Source of the DNA: Pyxidicoccus parkwaysis
GTDB taxonomy: Bacteria > Myxococcota > Myxococcia > Myxococcales > Myxococcaceae
Direction of reading: 5' to 3'
DNA length: 64,000 bases
Assembly: GCF_017301735.1 (NCBI RefSeq)
Contig: NZ_CP071090.1
Coordinates: forward strand, 4,268,001 to 4,332,000
Part shown: positions 31,426 through 42,000 of the stretch, piece after piece
Numbering within the stretch: position 1 is the first letter of the stretch
Layout of the letters: every line of letters starts with the position of its first letter
Made by a program: the position numbers and the translations under genes
Notes under the pieces: model-generated
Seen by the model: only the letters and a program-made list of their open reading frames with translations
Databases searched by the model: none
Told to the model about the DNA's origin: nothing

Positions 31426-32706
31426 ATGGACCCCGCCAAGCGAAACCACCCGTCGCTTCCTCGCCCCATCGTCGGCGACCTGAAGCTGGACAACTCCAAC
31501 CGCCTGCTCGCCGATGCCAGGCGGATGGTGCCCGGCCTCTCCCAATCGATGATGAAGCGGCCCGAGATGTTCGCCCCCGGCGCCTTCCCCGTGTTCCTGA
31601 AGCATGGCCACGGCGCGCTGGTGGAGGACGTCGATGGCCAGCAGTACATCGACTTCATCAGCGGCCTCGGCGCCAACATGCTGGGCCACAATCATCCGGA
31701 CGTGGTGGAGCCCATCCGCAAGCACCTGGAGGAAGGCGTCCTCCACTCGCTGCCCACGCCGGTGGAGCTCACCGCCGCGCAGGCGGTGTTGGACCTGATT
31801 CCCGGCGCGGAGATGGTGCGCTTCTTCAAGACGGGAGCAGACGCCACGTCCTCCGCGGTGCGGCTGGCGCGCTACATCACGGGCAAGGAGCGCATCATCA
31901 CCGTGGGCTACAACGGCTGGCACGACCACTTCATGTTCGACACCCCGGGCGTGCCCGCCGCCCTGACGGGCCTCACGATGCGCATGCCCCTCTTCACCGA
32001 GCCGGACGAGGCGGCGCTGCTATCCAGCATCGCGCAGCACGGGAAGGAGCTCGCGGTGGTGCTTCTGTCGGTGCCGTACAACCGCGTGCTGAGCCGTGAG
32101 TTCTTCAAGGCCCTGCGCGCCACCTGTACCGCCCACGGCGTGCTGCTGGTCCTGGACGAGGTCGTCACCGGCTTCCGCCTCGCGCTCGGCGGCGCCCAGG
32201 AGTACTTCGGCGTGGAGGCGGACTTCGTGTGCCTCTCGAAGAGCATCGCGGCGGGCATGCCCCTGTCCGCGATTGCCGGCTCCGCGCGGCACCTGAGCAA
32301 GCTGACGGAGCTGCAGGTGTCCACCACCTTCGGTGGAGAGCTGCTGTCGCTGGCGGTGTGCGAGGCCGTGCTCAAGGGCTACCGGAAGAGCGGCTTCATC
32401 GAGCACATCGCCTCGCTGGGCCGGCGGCTGCGCGAGGGCGTCAACGCGAAGGCCGAGAAGCTCGGCTCGTCGCTGCGCGTGGTGGGCTACGACGCGATTC
32501 CGTTCTTCCTCTTCGACAAGAACCCGCCCGAGCACGCGAAGAAGATGCAGCCCTTCCAGGCCGGCATGGCCCACCGGGGCGTGCTGCTGCGCCGCGACGT
32601 CAACTTCATCTGCGCGGCGCACACGGCGGAGCAGATTGAGTACACCATCGAGATGGCGGGCGAGGTGATGCAGTCCCTCCTCGCTCCGTCCGCCAACGCC
32701 GCCTGA
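31426..32706 (+). CDS. mxcL: PLP-dependent aminotransferase for myxochelin B
   Basis: A 426-residue class III aminotransferase of the glutamate-1-semialdehyde mutase type. Motifs: GHNHPDVVEPIRKHL, RFFKTGADATSSAVRLAR, GYNGWHDHF, LVLDEVVTGFRLALGG (cofactor Asp) and FVCLSKSIAAGMPLSA, in which Lys272 is the predicted Schiff-base lysine. In Stigmatella this enzyme aminates the aldehyde released by the MxcG reductase to give myxochelin B. AAGGA precedes the ATG by seven bases. It converges with mxcB across a hairpin. Confidence 0.95.
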   Translation: MDPAKRNHPSLPRPIVGDLKLDNSNRLLADARRMVPGLSQSMMKRPEMFAPGAFPVFLKHGHGALVEDVDGQQYIDFISGLGANMLGHNHPDVVEPIRKHLEEGVLHSLPTPVELTAAQAVLDLIPGAEMVRFFKTGADATSSAVRLARYITGKERIITVGYNGWHDHFMFDTPGVPAALTGLTMRMPLFTEPDEAALLSSIAQHGKELAVVLLSVPYNRVLSREFFKALRATCTAHGVLLVLDEVVTGFRLALGGAQEYFGVEADFVCLSKSIAAGMPLSAIAGSARHLSKLTELQVSTTFGGELLSLAVCEAVLKGYRKSGFIEHIASLGRRLREGVNAKAEKLGSSLRVVGYDAIPFFLFDKNPPEHAKKMQPFQAGMAHRGVLLRRDVNFICAAHTAEQIEYTIEMAGEVMQSLLAPSANAA

Positions 32707-32718
32707 GAGAGAGAGTCC

Positions 32719-32751
32719 CGGTGGCCAGGGGCTCCGCGCTCCTGGCCGCCG
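32719..32751. terminator. Bidirectional hairpin between mxcL and mxcB
   Basis: Stem CGGTGGCCAGG / CCTGGCCGCCG, 10 of 11 pairs, with an 11-base loop, fills the 47-base gap between the two convergent stop codons. No T run on either side. Confidence 0.6.
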
Positions 32752-32753
32752 AT

Positions 32754-33560
32754 TCAGTCGTGCGGCTCTTCGTGGTCCGCGACGCCGCGCTTCCAGTAGC
32801 CCGTCACGCGGACCCAGGGCTTGTGGATGCCGCGCTCGTTGACGAAGTAGTCCCGAATGTTCCGCATCGCGTTTGACTCACCCGCCGCCCAGACGAAGCC
32901 ATCACCGGGCGGAAGCGTCAGGCCGCGCACGGCCTGCTCGAGCAGGCTCGTGGCTCCCGGCGCCGCACCATTGCGGTGCAGCCACGTCAGCTCCAGGCGG
33001 GCACGCGTGTGGAGTGGCACCTCTTCTGAGGCGCCGCCGACCTCGAGGAGGACGATGGCGCGGGCGCTGGCGGGAAGCTCCTCCAGTCGGCGACTGACGG
33101 ACGGCAGCCCGCTCGGGTCCGCCGCGAAGAGGTACCAGTCGAAGTCGTCGGCAATCATCAACGAGCCCCGAGGCCCCGCGACGCAGATGAAGTCTCCCGG
33201 CTTCGCGTTCGAGGCCCAGGTGGTGCCGGGCCCGGTGCCATGCAGCACGAAGTCGAGGTCCAGCTCTCCGGCCACGGCGTCATACCGCCGGGGCGTGTAG
33301 TCGCGCGTCGCCGGCCGGGTGACTCCCTGCGGGAAGACGACGCCGTGCGGCCCCATGGTGGGCACCGCGGGCTTGAGCTCACCCGGGTTGGGGATGAGCA
33401 GCTTCACGTGGTCATCCGCGCTGGGGCTGTCGAAGCCCACGAGGTCCTCTCCTCCCAGCGTGACGCGCACCATGTGCGGCGTGAGCCGGGTGGTCCGGCG
33501 GACCTCCAGCATCCGGAACTTCACCGGAAAGGGACCTCGACGGTAGACGCGCTCTGCCAC
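32754..33560 (-). CDS. mxcB: Siderophore-interacting flavoprotein (ViuB-like ferric reductase)
   Basis: A 268-residue member of the siderophore-interacting family. FAD-binding barrel: TPHMVRVTLGGEDLVGF, ADDHVKLLIPN, TRDYTPRRYD (the RxYT-type FAD motif). NAD(P)-binding half: GDFICVAGPRGSLMI, WYLFAADPSGLPSVSRRLEELP and DGFVWAAGESNAMRNIRDYF. It reduces ferric siderophore in the cytoplasm to release iron. GTG at 33560 follows AGGAG by six bases; the TTG at 33566 sits on that site and is less likely. Encoded against the rest of the locus, with its own AT-rich upstream region. Confidence 0.94.
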   Translation of the reverse strand: MAERVYRRGPFPVKFRMLEVRRTTRLTPHMVRVTLGGEDLVGFDSPSADDHVKLLIPNPGELKPAVPTMGPHGVVFPQGVTRPATRDYTPRRYDAVAGELDLDFVLHGTGPGTTWASNAKPGDFICVAGPRGSLMIADDFDWYLFAADPSGLPSVSRRLEELPASARAIVLLEVGGASEEVPLHTRARLELTWLHRNGAAPGATSLLEQAVRGLTLPPGDGFVWAAGESNAMRNIRDYFVNERGIHKPWVRVTGYWKRGVADHEEPHD

Positions 33561-33601
33561 GGGCAACTCCTGTGTGCCCGGCGCTCTCCGGGCCCTGATG
33601 T

Positions 33602-33632
33602 GAATTTGAATACGATACTGACTTTCAATTTC
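33602..33632 (-). promoter_or_regulatory. AT-rich inverted repeat upstream of mxcB
   Basis: GAATTTGAA and TTCAATTTC form an inverted repeat with 8 of 9 pairs and a 13-base spacer, in a stretch much richer in A and T than its surroundings, 42 bases before the mxcB start. It may be the mxcB promoter and an iron-dependent operator, but it is a poor match to the Fur consensus. Confidence 0.4.
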
Positions 33633-33681
33633 ATCTCAACCCAAGAGTGCGCTGGGCGCACAGAGAGCATGAGCCGTCCGC

Positions 33682-35280
33682 TCAATCCGCCACGACTTCG
33701 ATGAGCGGATTGTTCGCGGCCCAGGCCTCGGGCGCGGTCATGACCCGCTCGCACCAGGCACGGAGCGTTTCGAGGTGCCGATCCTCGCCCACGGGCACGG
33801 CTTGCAGGCGGCGATGCCACACGGCCACGGAAGGCACGGCCTCGCGGCGGCAGTCGCGCCAGTGACGGATTCTCCAGCCCGCGCTCTCCACCAGCTCACG
33901 CAGCCGCGCGGAGCTGACCATGTGCATGGTGCCGCCGAACGCGGAGCTCGCGGGCGAGGCGTCCTGACAGTTGACGCGCATGACCAGCCGGTCCGAGAAC
34001 ACCCGCAGCACACGCAGCAACCGGCCCTTGTCGCGGATGTGGCTCAGCGATTCGAGCAGGACGGCGCAGTCGAAGTGGCCAGGAGGCAGGGTCTGCTCGG
34101 CGTCGCCCCAGCGGACCGGCAGGCCCAGCCCGGCGATGTACTGGAACTGGCCGCGGCTGATGGTGACGCCGAGGCTCCGGCACCGGAGGTCGCGAATCCA
34201 CATCGCCAGCGGTCCACCCCAGCCGCAGCCGACGTCGTAGACGCGGCTCCCTTCCGGGATGAATGGGTACAGCGTCGTCACCGCACGGCGGAGCGCCGCT
34301 TCCATCGCCTCGTCGCTCGCATCGAGCTCGGACGCGTCGAACAGGCCGGCGTGGTAGTGCAATTCCTGGCCGAGCACGGTCTGCCACGTCTTCACGTCGC
34401 CGCCGTAGAACGCGTCCAGGCCCGCGGGCTCCGGGCCGATGATGCGGGGCATCGAAGGCAGGCGTCGGAACACCGACTCCTCGACCTCGCGCTGGAACGA
34501 GAGCGCCTCCTCGCGAACCCGCTGCTGCAACTCCGCTTCGCTCACCGGCCACGCACCACGCAGCGACGCCGAGGCATAGAGCGTCACCTGCGGAGCGCCC
34601 TCCCCCACCCTCACCGCCACATGACGGATGGGCAGCTCGCGCCACCGCGAGTCCTCCCGCACTCCGAGCACCGTGGCCAGCTCCCGTACGCCTTCCAGCG
34701 TTCCCGCGATGGGGCACCAGGGAAACGCCAGGTCGACCTGCTCCACCTGCCCGTCACTTCCCTCGCGAAGCCAGAAGCCCGAGCTTTGCTGAAGCCGCTC
34801 GTCGCGAAGCAGCTGCTCGAAGGCCGGGCGGAGCGTGCTTGGAACCCGCGTTGAAGGCCGCAGCCCCGAGGGCGTCTCCGGCAGGTAGTGGAAGAAGTAG
34901 CGCGAACGCCGGGCCTCGCCACCGGCCAACCAACGCCACGCGCGGTAGTCATCGGCCAGCGTCGCCGGGGCGCGGCCGTGCAGGTAGAGCCGGAGCTCGG
35001 GAACGCCATCGATGAACCCCACCGCGAGTCCCTGGCGAACGGGAAGCACGGCATCACGCTGCGCGGCGCGGACGGCCTCCGGAGCCGCGAGCCGCTCCAG
35101 CACGCGAGCCATGGGCGCGAAAGCGGACGAGTCCCCTCCCGCCAACCAGCAACCGAAGCGGCCCTCCGCGTCTACGCGGCCCTGCGTCAGCCGGAGCGAG
35201 AACTCGAGGTCCACGCCCTCTCGCCCACCGAGCTCTGCGCCGAGCTGTTCGAGCAGCCACTTCGCGGTCCATCCCTGCAT
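33682..35280 (-). CDS. SAM methyltransferase with unusual N-terminal domain (ABBA prenyltransferase-like?)
   Basis: A 532-residue two-domain protein. Residues 300-500 are a class I methyltransferase close in pattern to cyclopropane-synthase/sterol types: HYHAGLFD, VYDVGCGWGG (348-356, SAM loop), LGVTISRGQFQYI, LLESLSHIRDKGRLL. Residues 1-275 match no family I can name with confidence. They show paired beta strands of repeating form: DLEFSLRL (24-31), AVGFIDGVPELRLYL (86-100), HVAVRVGEGAPQVTLYA (220-236). That spacing and the ELRLY/QVTLY strands recall ABBA-fold peptide prenyltransferases such as the cyanobactin PatF/LynF group. A prenyltransferase-methyltransferase fusion would have precedent in cyanobactin tailoring. 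This is inference; only the methyltransferase is secure. It is divergent from the oxygenase gene, 44 bases apart. Confidence 0.82.
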   Translation of the reverse strand: MQGWTAKWLLEQLGAELGGREGVDLEFSLRLTQGRVDAEGRFGCWLAGGDSSAFAPMARVLERLAAPEAVRAAQRDAVLPVRQGLAVGFIDGVPELRLYLHGRAPATLADDYRAWRWLAGGEARRSRYFFHYLPETPSGLRPSTRVPSTLRPAFEQLLRDERLQQSSGFWLREGSDGQVEQVDLAFPWCPIAGTLEGVRELATVLGVREDSRWRELPIRHVAVRVGEGAPQVTLYASASLRGAWPVSEAELQQRVREEALSFQREVEESVFRRLPSMPRIIGPEPAGLDAFYGGDVKTWQTVLGQELHYHAGLFDASELDASDEAMEAALRRAVTTLYPFIPEGSRVYDVGCGWGGPLAMWIRDLRCRSLGVTISRGQFQYIAGLGLPVRWGDAEQTLPPGHFDCAVLLESLSHIRDKGRLLRVLRVFSDRLVMRVNCQDASPASSAFGGTMHMVSSARLRELVESAGWRIRHWRDCRREAVPSVAVWHRRLQAVPVGEDRHLETLRAWCERVMTAPEAWAANNPLIEVVAD

Positions 35281-35324
35281 GCTGGTAGTGTCCCTGAATC
35301 ATCAAGCCGCACACCAGACTGCCC

Positions 35325-35960
35325 ATGCATGTCGATGACAGCGCGCTCGCCGACCCGGCAGGCCTCGCGCGTGCGCTGCGTCCGCGTCTGGGCGAGCACC
35401 CCGTGCCGCAGAGCGACCCGAGGACACGCGGCCTGCTGCTGGAGCTGGGCGGAGCCCAGGAAGGCCACGCATGGCTCCAGTCCGACCTGCCCGAGCTGGC
35501 GGAGCTGTTCGCCCGCTTCGCCGACAACGCGGATGCGCTCCACGTCCTCGCCGTCAACGAGACGCCGCCCACCGCGCCGGACAGTTTCCTGCTCCGCCCG
35601 CACGTGGACCGCCGCTGGCTGGGCGACGATGGCTTTGGCACCGCGACGCCTCGGTGGACGACGGTGGTCTTCGTGGACTTCCCCGCCAGCGCTCGCGGTG
35701 GTGAGCTCGTCGTCTTTCCACGCGGCGCCTTCGATGACGCCGAGCCCGTCCCTCGCGACGGTGCGCGGGCGAAGGTGGCTCGCCACCAGGGCGTCCTCGT
35801 GGCGCCGCGCCCGGGCCGCGCCTGCCGGATGGCCGGAGACCTGCCCCACGCCGTCATTGGCTACTCCACGGCGACGGAAGATGCCTGGCGCCTCGCCATC
35901 GTCATCGCCGAGTTCGCGCGAGACGCCGCCGAGCCGCCACCGCGCGGCCTGCTCACGTGA
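35325..35960 (+). CDS. 2-oxoglutarate/Fe(II)-dependent oxygenase
   Basis: A 211-residue small oxygenase. Iron ligands are His93 and Asp95 in LRPHVDRRWLG and His175 in GDLPHAVIGY; Arg189 in WRLAIVIAEF is the likely 2-oxoglutarate contact. The strand FVDFPASARGGELVVFPRGAF fits the double-stranded beta-helix fold of the prolyl-hydroxylase-like group. The substrate is unknown. It shares a 44-base divergent promoter region with the methyltransferase, which suggests the two modify a common substrate. The last codons and the stop are part of a tandemly duplicated segment. Confidence 0.85.
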   Translation: MHVDDSALADPAGLARALRPRLGEHPVPQSDPRTRGLLLELGGAQEGHAWLQSDLPELAELFARFADNADALHVLAVNETPPTAPDSFLLRPHVDRRWLGDDGFGTATPRWTTVVFVDFPASARGGELVVFPRGAFDDAEPVPRDGARAKVARHQGVLVAPRPGRACRMAGDLPHAVIGYSTATEDAWRLAIVIAEFARDAAEPPPRGLLT

Positions 35961-35975
35961 GGAGCAGGTCCGCGC
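35942..35975. terminator. Hairpin spanning the oxygenase stop codon
   Basis: GCGGCCTGCTC pairs with GAGCAGGTCCGC around a short loop that includes the TGA stop, with one mismatch. It lies between convergent genes, so it can act for both strands. Confidence 0.55.
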
Positions 35976-36017
35976 GATGCTCCAGGCTCGCGCGAGACTT
36001 CACCGAGCCCCCACCAC

Positions 36018-36048
36018 GCGGCCTGCTCAAATGAAGGAGCAGGTCCGC
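36018..36048. terminator. Second copy of the same hairpin, before the giant-protein stop
   Basis: Repeats the GCGGCCTGCTC / GAGCAGGTCCGC stem with a slightly longer loop. It sits 17 bases beyond the end of the giant LamG gene on the minus strand and probably terminates it. Confidence 0.55.
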
Positions 36049-36064
36049 GCAGTGAAGCAGGAGG

Positions 36065-39000
36065 TCACCACTTCGTCGGATCGAGCTTGCTCGCGGCCTT
36101 GGAGAACTCACCGCCCAGGCTCTTGAACAGCTTGTTGATCTCGTCCGTGGCGTAGCCGGCGCCCTTGAGCGCGCTGTTGAGCGCATCGGCGCCCAGGTTG
36201 TATCCGCTCTTGAGGTAGTTGCCGACCTCGTTGACTCCGTAGCCGGCGCCCTTGAGGGCCTTGCTGGCGGTATCGGCCGAGGCGTTCCAGCCGGTCTTCA
36301 GCGCGTTTCCAACCTGGTCCGCCGCGTAGTCCGCGCCCTTGAGCAGCTTCGCGGCTTCCTCCGCGCTGGTGCCGTACGCCGACTTGAGCGCGCCGCCAAC
36401 CTGGTCCGCCGCGTAGTCCGCGCCCTTGAGCAGCTTCGCGGCCTCCTGGGCACTGGCGCCGTACGCGGACTTCATCGCATTGCCCACCTCATTGACGCCG
36501 TAGTTCGCGCCCTTGAGGAGCTTCGCCGCTTCCTGCGCGCTGGCGCCGTACGCCGACTTCATCGCATTGCCGACCTGGTCCGCCGCGTAGTTCGCACCCT
36601 TCAGCAGCTTCGCCGCTTCCTGCGCGCTGGTGCCGTACGCCGACTTGAGCGCGTTGCCCACCTGGTCCGCTGCATAGTCCGCACCCTTGAGGAGATTCGC
36701 GGCCTCCTGCGCACCGGAGCTGTATGCCGACTTGAGGGCGTTGCCGACCTGGTCCACCGCGTAGTTGGCACCCTTCAGCAGCTTCGCGGCCTCCTGGGCG
36801 CTGGTGCCGTAGGCGGACTTGAGTGCATTGCCCACCTGGTCCGCAGCGTACGCGGCGCTCTTCATCGCCGCCGTGACCTCCTGCGCGGTCGCCTTGTAGC
36901 CCTTGCTCAACGCCGCACCGACCTGTTCGGCCGCGTAGTTGGCGCCCTTCATCAGCTTCGCCGCCTCTTCCTTCGATGCCTTGTACGCGGAGCTCAGCGC
37001 CTTGCCGACGGCCTCAGCGGAGTCCTTCGCGAACGAGATGGCGCCGCTGCCCACGTTCGTGAGCCACGTCAACGCGTCCTTGAACAGATGCTCCAGGTAC
37101 TTCTCCGGCGCGTCGATGATGCGCTGCTTGACCCAGGTGACGAGCTGCTCGAAGTCCGCCGGCGGGACGTCGAATCCGAAGCGCACGTCGAAGCCGTTGC
37201 CGTTGACCTTGAACCGCGCCGTGAGGTCTCCCGAGAACCCCTTCTTGGAGATGAGGACGGACACGTCCAGCAGGAGGTCGAGCGAGATGCTGACGTTGTC
37301 CGCGACCTTCACGCCGCCCATATGGATGGCGCCGAAGTCCACCTTGGCCGAGGCCTTGAAGCCGACGGAGCCCTTGAAGCTCGGATCGCTCTTGTCCCAC
37401 GAGACGTCGAGCAGCATGTACGCGCCGAGCCACCGGCCCTCCAGCCGGAGCTGGTCGTTGGACAGGTACATGCGCGACTGCGACAGCGTGAAGCCGAAGA
37501 GCTCGTTGCGCGTCTCGCCCTGCACGTAGAAGCGCTGCTTGCTCACCATTCCTTCGACGTTGCCCGTCACCTTGAGGGGCCAGTCCTTCGGGAAGAGGTC
37601 GAGCAGGCCGCTGAACCAGAACTGGTCATCGACGAGCTTCAAGTCGCCACGCATGGCCACGTGGCCCGCCACCGTCAGCTGCGTGTGGCCCCGGAGCTGG
37701 ATGGCTGCCCGGCCCTGCGACGCGGGCGAGGCCGCGAGCGCCCACGTGCCGCCATTCACCACGCCATGGAGCGCGTTCGGCCCGAGGTCCACGAGCTGCG
37801 TCCCCACCGTGTGGTCCATGTTGTAGTACGCGACGAGCCCGGCCTCCTTCCCGGTCAGGAACAGGTTCATGTCGTCGGAGATCTGCGCTGCCGTCCGCGC
37901 CACGGACCAGTACCGCAGGTCATCGATGCCGCCGCGGAACCAGGCCGGCGCGTTGGCATCACTGCTGCGCCCCACGCTGACCGAGGCGGCCTCGGAGACG
38001 AGCGTCCCGGGCATCCTGGTCAGTGCGGACTGGACGCCATTCACGAAGATGATGCACGTCCCTCCGTCGTTGGTGACGGCAAGGTGGTTCCACTCGCCGA
38101 ACCGGAGCGTGTTCGCTGGCGTGTTGTGCACGCAGGCCCGGTCCTCTGTCGGAGAGACACGCGCCGTGTAGCGGTGCGAGACGATGCCGTTGTTGCTCAC
38201 GAAGAGCTTGGGCGCCTTCCCGCTGCCGCCCCAGATGCACTGCCACGAGCCCGGCGGGTCCTTGTCCGGACGGACCCACGCCTCGATGGTGTACTGGTCC
38301 GTCTTGAGCTTGTCCGTCTGGGGAATGAGCGCGGAGTCGCTCGTGCCGTTGAGGATGAGGCCGTCGTGGCGCAGCTTCGCGGGCTCCGACGCGAGCTGCA
38401 TCGCGATGCGACCCGGGTTCCGCTTGGACGCATCGACGAGGGTGTTGCCCGTCGCCTCGGAGAAGCGCCACAGGCTGACGAGGCCCGCCTCCGTGCCGCT
38501 GAGCCGCCGGCGCATGTTCGCCGTGAGCTCCTCGGGGGAACGGACGCTCGACCAGAGCCGGACTTCGGACATCTCGCCTGCGTAGAACGCATTGTTCTCG
38601 CCGTCCGCGGTGCGGCCGAACGAGACGCGCTCCTTGTCGATGATGAGGTTGCCCTGGACCGGGCCCTCGGTCAGCTTGACGCCATTCAGGTACGTCCGGG
38701 CCACCTTGCCGTCGTTGGTGATGGCCACGTGGTTCCACTGGTTCCAGGCGACCACGCCGGGCGCCGTGTTGGGCGCGCCGTCATTCGTGTTGGAGGGCGT
38801 GTGGAAGCGGTGGTGGATGAAGCCCGACGAGTTCAGATAGACGGCGTAGTTGCGGCCCCGCTTGCCGAACAGGCCCATCCAGTCGCGACCGCTCTGCCTC
38901 GGCTTGCACCAGACCTCGACGGTGTACGTGCCAATCCGGAGGCTCTCCGAGTCCGGCACCTCGATGTAGTCGTCCTGCCCGTCGAACACGAGACCGCGCA

Positions 39001-42000
39001 GCGACAGGAGCTCGGACGGGACGAAGCTGCCGTTGGTGATGGTGCCGTGGTTTCGTCCGCACAGGTCGACGGCCCGTGAGCCCGTGTCCGTGTCGAAGCG
39101 GTACAGCGACACGAGGTCCTGCGTGCCCGCGTCCATGCGCTCGGACAGGGTGCCGGCAATCTCGGCGCCGCTGCGCGCGCGCTTCCAGATGCGAATCTCG
39201 GCGAGCTCACCCTTCCAGGGGTTGCCCCAGTTGGACACCTTGCTCACCCAGAGCGTGTCCTTGAAGAGGACGAGCTGTCCGTTCACCGGTCCGCTCGCGA
39301 GCTCCTTGCCGTCGACGTACGTCTTCGCGGTGACGCCGTCATTGGTGATGGCCACGTGCTGCCACTGGCCGAAGGTGACGGTGCCATTCGCGGTGTTGGG
39401 CGCGCCCGAGTTCCCACCCCCGGCGTCCGTGAAGCGGTGGTGGTAGTAGCCGCTGTTCGCGTTGACGGCGAGGAAGTTGTTCCGCTGGAGCCCGTTCTTC
39501 CGAGTGTCGACGCCGAAGACATCGGCCCACTCCGAGGGCTGGTCCTTCGTGGTCTTCATCCACAGCTCGACGGTGTACTCGGGCAGGACGAGGCTGTCGG
39601 ACGCGGGAATCGAGATGCGCGTGTCCTTGCCGTTGAAGGACAGGGCCAGCGGCGCCGGAGTGACCTGCGGAGCAGGAGTGGCCGCCTGGAGCACCGGCGC
39701 GGCCGGGACGTCCGTGGCCAGCGGCGCGTTGACCATGATGGCACCGGAGAGCTCGAGCTCGGTGACACCGATGCTGCCGTCGAGCTTGAACCCGGTGTTG
39801 AAGCCCATCGCACCGGACGCGGCGAGCCCGAAGGCCGCCTCCAGGCGCATGAACTTGAGGTCCGCCTCGCCGCGCACGAAGGCGACGAGCCCTTCCTCGT
39901 TGCCCGTCTGCCCCTGGCCGGACGTGCTCGCCACCGAGGGCAGGACGGTCATGAAGTCGTCACGGTCGCTTTCGGTGAGCTTCAGCCGCTGGAAGCCGCC
40001 CTTCCGGAACTCGGCCGGCGTGGTGAGCAGCCAGTCCGCGTCGAACTTCATGAAGGCGAAGCGGTACTCCGCGCTGCCCACGCGGTTCTCCACCGGAATC
40101 GAGCCGATGCAGTCGTTGATGGAGAACGTCTTCCCGAAGTTCATCAGCGACGCGATGTACTTCCACGCGCCGACGGTGACGGTCTTCCCCTTCGTCCCGA
40201 GCAGGCCATTGCCGAGGTACTCGGGCGCCTGGAGGAACTCGTCGTGGAACTTGAACGCGAGGTCCACGCCACCGGGCGGCGTGTTCGGGTCCAACAGCGC
40301 CTTGCGGTCGTTGAAGAACGAGTTGAAGGCCTGGAACACGGCCATGGCCGCGGCCCCGTCGAGCTTCGGCTTCGGGAAGCCCACGTGCGCCTGGAGCCCC
40401 AGGCCCTCGATGCCGAGGTACTGGAACCCCAGCTCGTCGTAGAAGACGGGCAGCGGGATGGGCAGGCCCTGCGAGACCGGGATGATGCAGAACACGTCAT
40501 CCAGGATGATGCGCCGCTGGAGCTGGTCCGACGTGGGCAGCGGGAAGCTGTCGCTGCGGGGCAGCATCAGCGACACCGCGAGCGACGGCAGGTCGAACTG
40601 GTCGATGAGCGCGTCGACCTCGCCGTAGAACAGCGAGCCCGACAGGAGCGTGCCCACGGTGAACTTCCGCACCTCGATGCCGACGAGCCCGGGCATGGGC
40701 ACGTAGCTCTGCACCACGGACGGGAAGAGCACGCGCACCGGCGTCTTCGGCGCCAGCAGCCCGAGGCTGATGCGGCCCGCGGGCGAGAAGCCGAACTTGA
40801 ACTCGAGCTCCTCCGGGACTTCGAGCTGGAGGTACTGCTTGAACCCGTCCGGGAAGCGGTTGAGCACCTTGCCCGCCGACTTCAGCGCCGAGACGATTTC
40901 GTTGGGGACGCCGCCGGCTTTCTTCAGGAAGGTGACGAGCGCGTCGATCTTCAGGTCGTTGTTGTCGTCGACCAGGTCGAGCGCCTCGACGGGGATGGCA
41001 TCCGGGAAGACGTCCGCCATGCCCTTGCCGCCGCAGGCCTCCAGGAACAGCTTGAGCGGCGCCATGGGCAGCGCGAGCGGCCGGGTGACCTTCACGCCGC
41101 CGCCGGCCTCGAAGTACTGCGTGATGCCGTCGTAGACGAACGTCGGCATCTTGAAGCTGATGGCGCCGTACTTGCCGAAGTCGACGTCGTACCAGGCCTC
41201 GTTGTTGACGACGACGGCGTTGGCTCCGGTGAAGGGCGAGCTGAGCACCTGCATGGCGACGCCGGTACCGGAGATGGTGAACCGCGTGCGCGCCAGTGTG
41301 AGCGGGTTACCCGGCTGGTACACGCGGAACATCTGCGCGCCAAGGTACGTGTTGAGCTCCGCTGGCAGGCCAAGCCCCGCTTCGAGCACCATGCCGAGCT
41401 GCGGCCGGATGGAGATGCCCAGCTCGGTGAGCTGGATGACCACCTTGCCCAGGCTCTTGCCGTTGGCCTTGGGCAGCGTGAAGTCGACGGGGCCGGTGAA
41501 GTTCACCGCCGAGATGCGGACGTCCTGCTTGCCGGCGACGAGCTTCGCCGTGAGCTTGGACGGCAGCACCTGGCCAAGCCCGCTGGAGACGCCCGTGAAG
41601 CCGAGGATGGTGGTGCCCGTGAAGGTCCAACCGGCGCTCGCGGACTCCTTGAGGAAGCCCACTTCGAAGAGCTCGCCGCGGAAGCCGAGCCCCTCCCCTG
41701 TCGGGAAGTCGATGTGGAACTCCGTCGAGCCCGGGTTCGGCTTGAAGAGGAGCGCCTTGCGTCCCTCGGCGGTGTTGCTGACGCTCAGGTAGCCGCCGAG
41801 CTTGAAGACGGAAGCCACCGCCAGCGTCGAGGCGAGGCGGAGGTCGAAGTACGTCGTCTTCTTTCCCCCGTCGACGCCGCGCCGGTCGAGCAGCAGGTCG
41901 AACTGCGCGAAGGAGTACGAGCCCGCGTCACCGAGGTCGATGAGCTTCGCCTCGGGCGAGGCCATCGCGTGGAACTTGATGCGCTGCGCGCCCTGCACGG

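Larger units (their letters stand above)
35914..36050. repeat. 74-base direct duplication of the oxygenase gene tail
   Basis: The segment from 35914 recurs at 35988. Both copies read TCGCGCGAGAC and then encode Glu-Pro-Pro-Pro-Arg-Gly-Leu-Leu, one residue, TGA, and a GGAGCAGGTCCGCGC tail. The copies are exactly 74 bases apart up to the stop codons (35958-35960 and 36032-36034); the second has one extra base just after. The second copy is outside any gene. Confidence 0.8.

Noticed and set aside
36065-37010. CRISPR-like regular repeats
   Set aside because: The 87-base units are contiguous, in frame and lack unique spacers; they encode a protein repeat.
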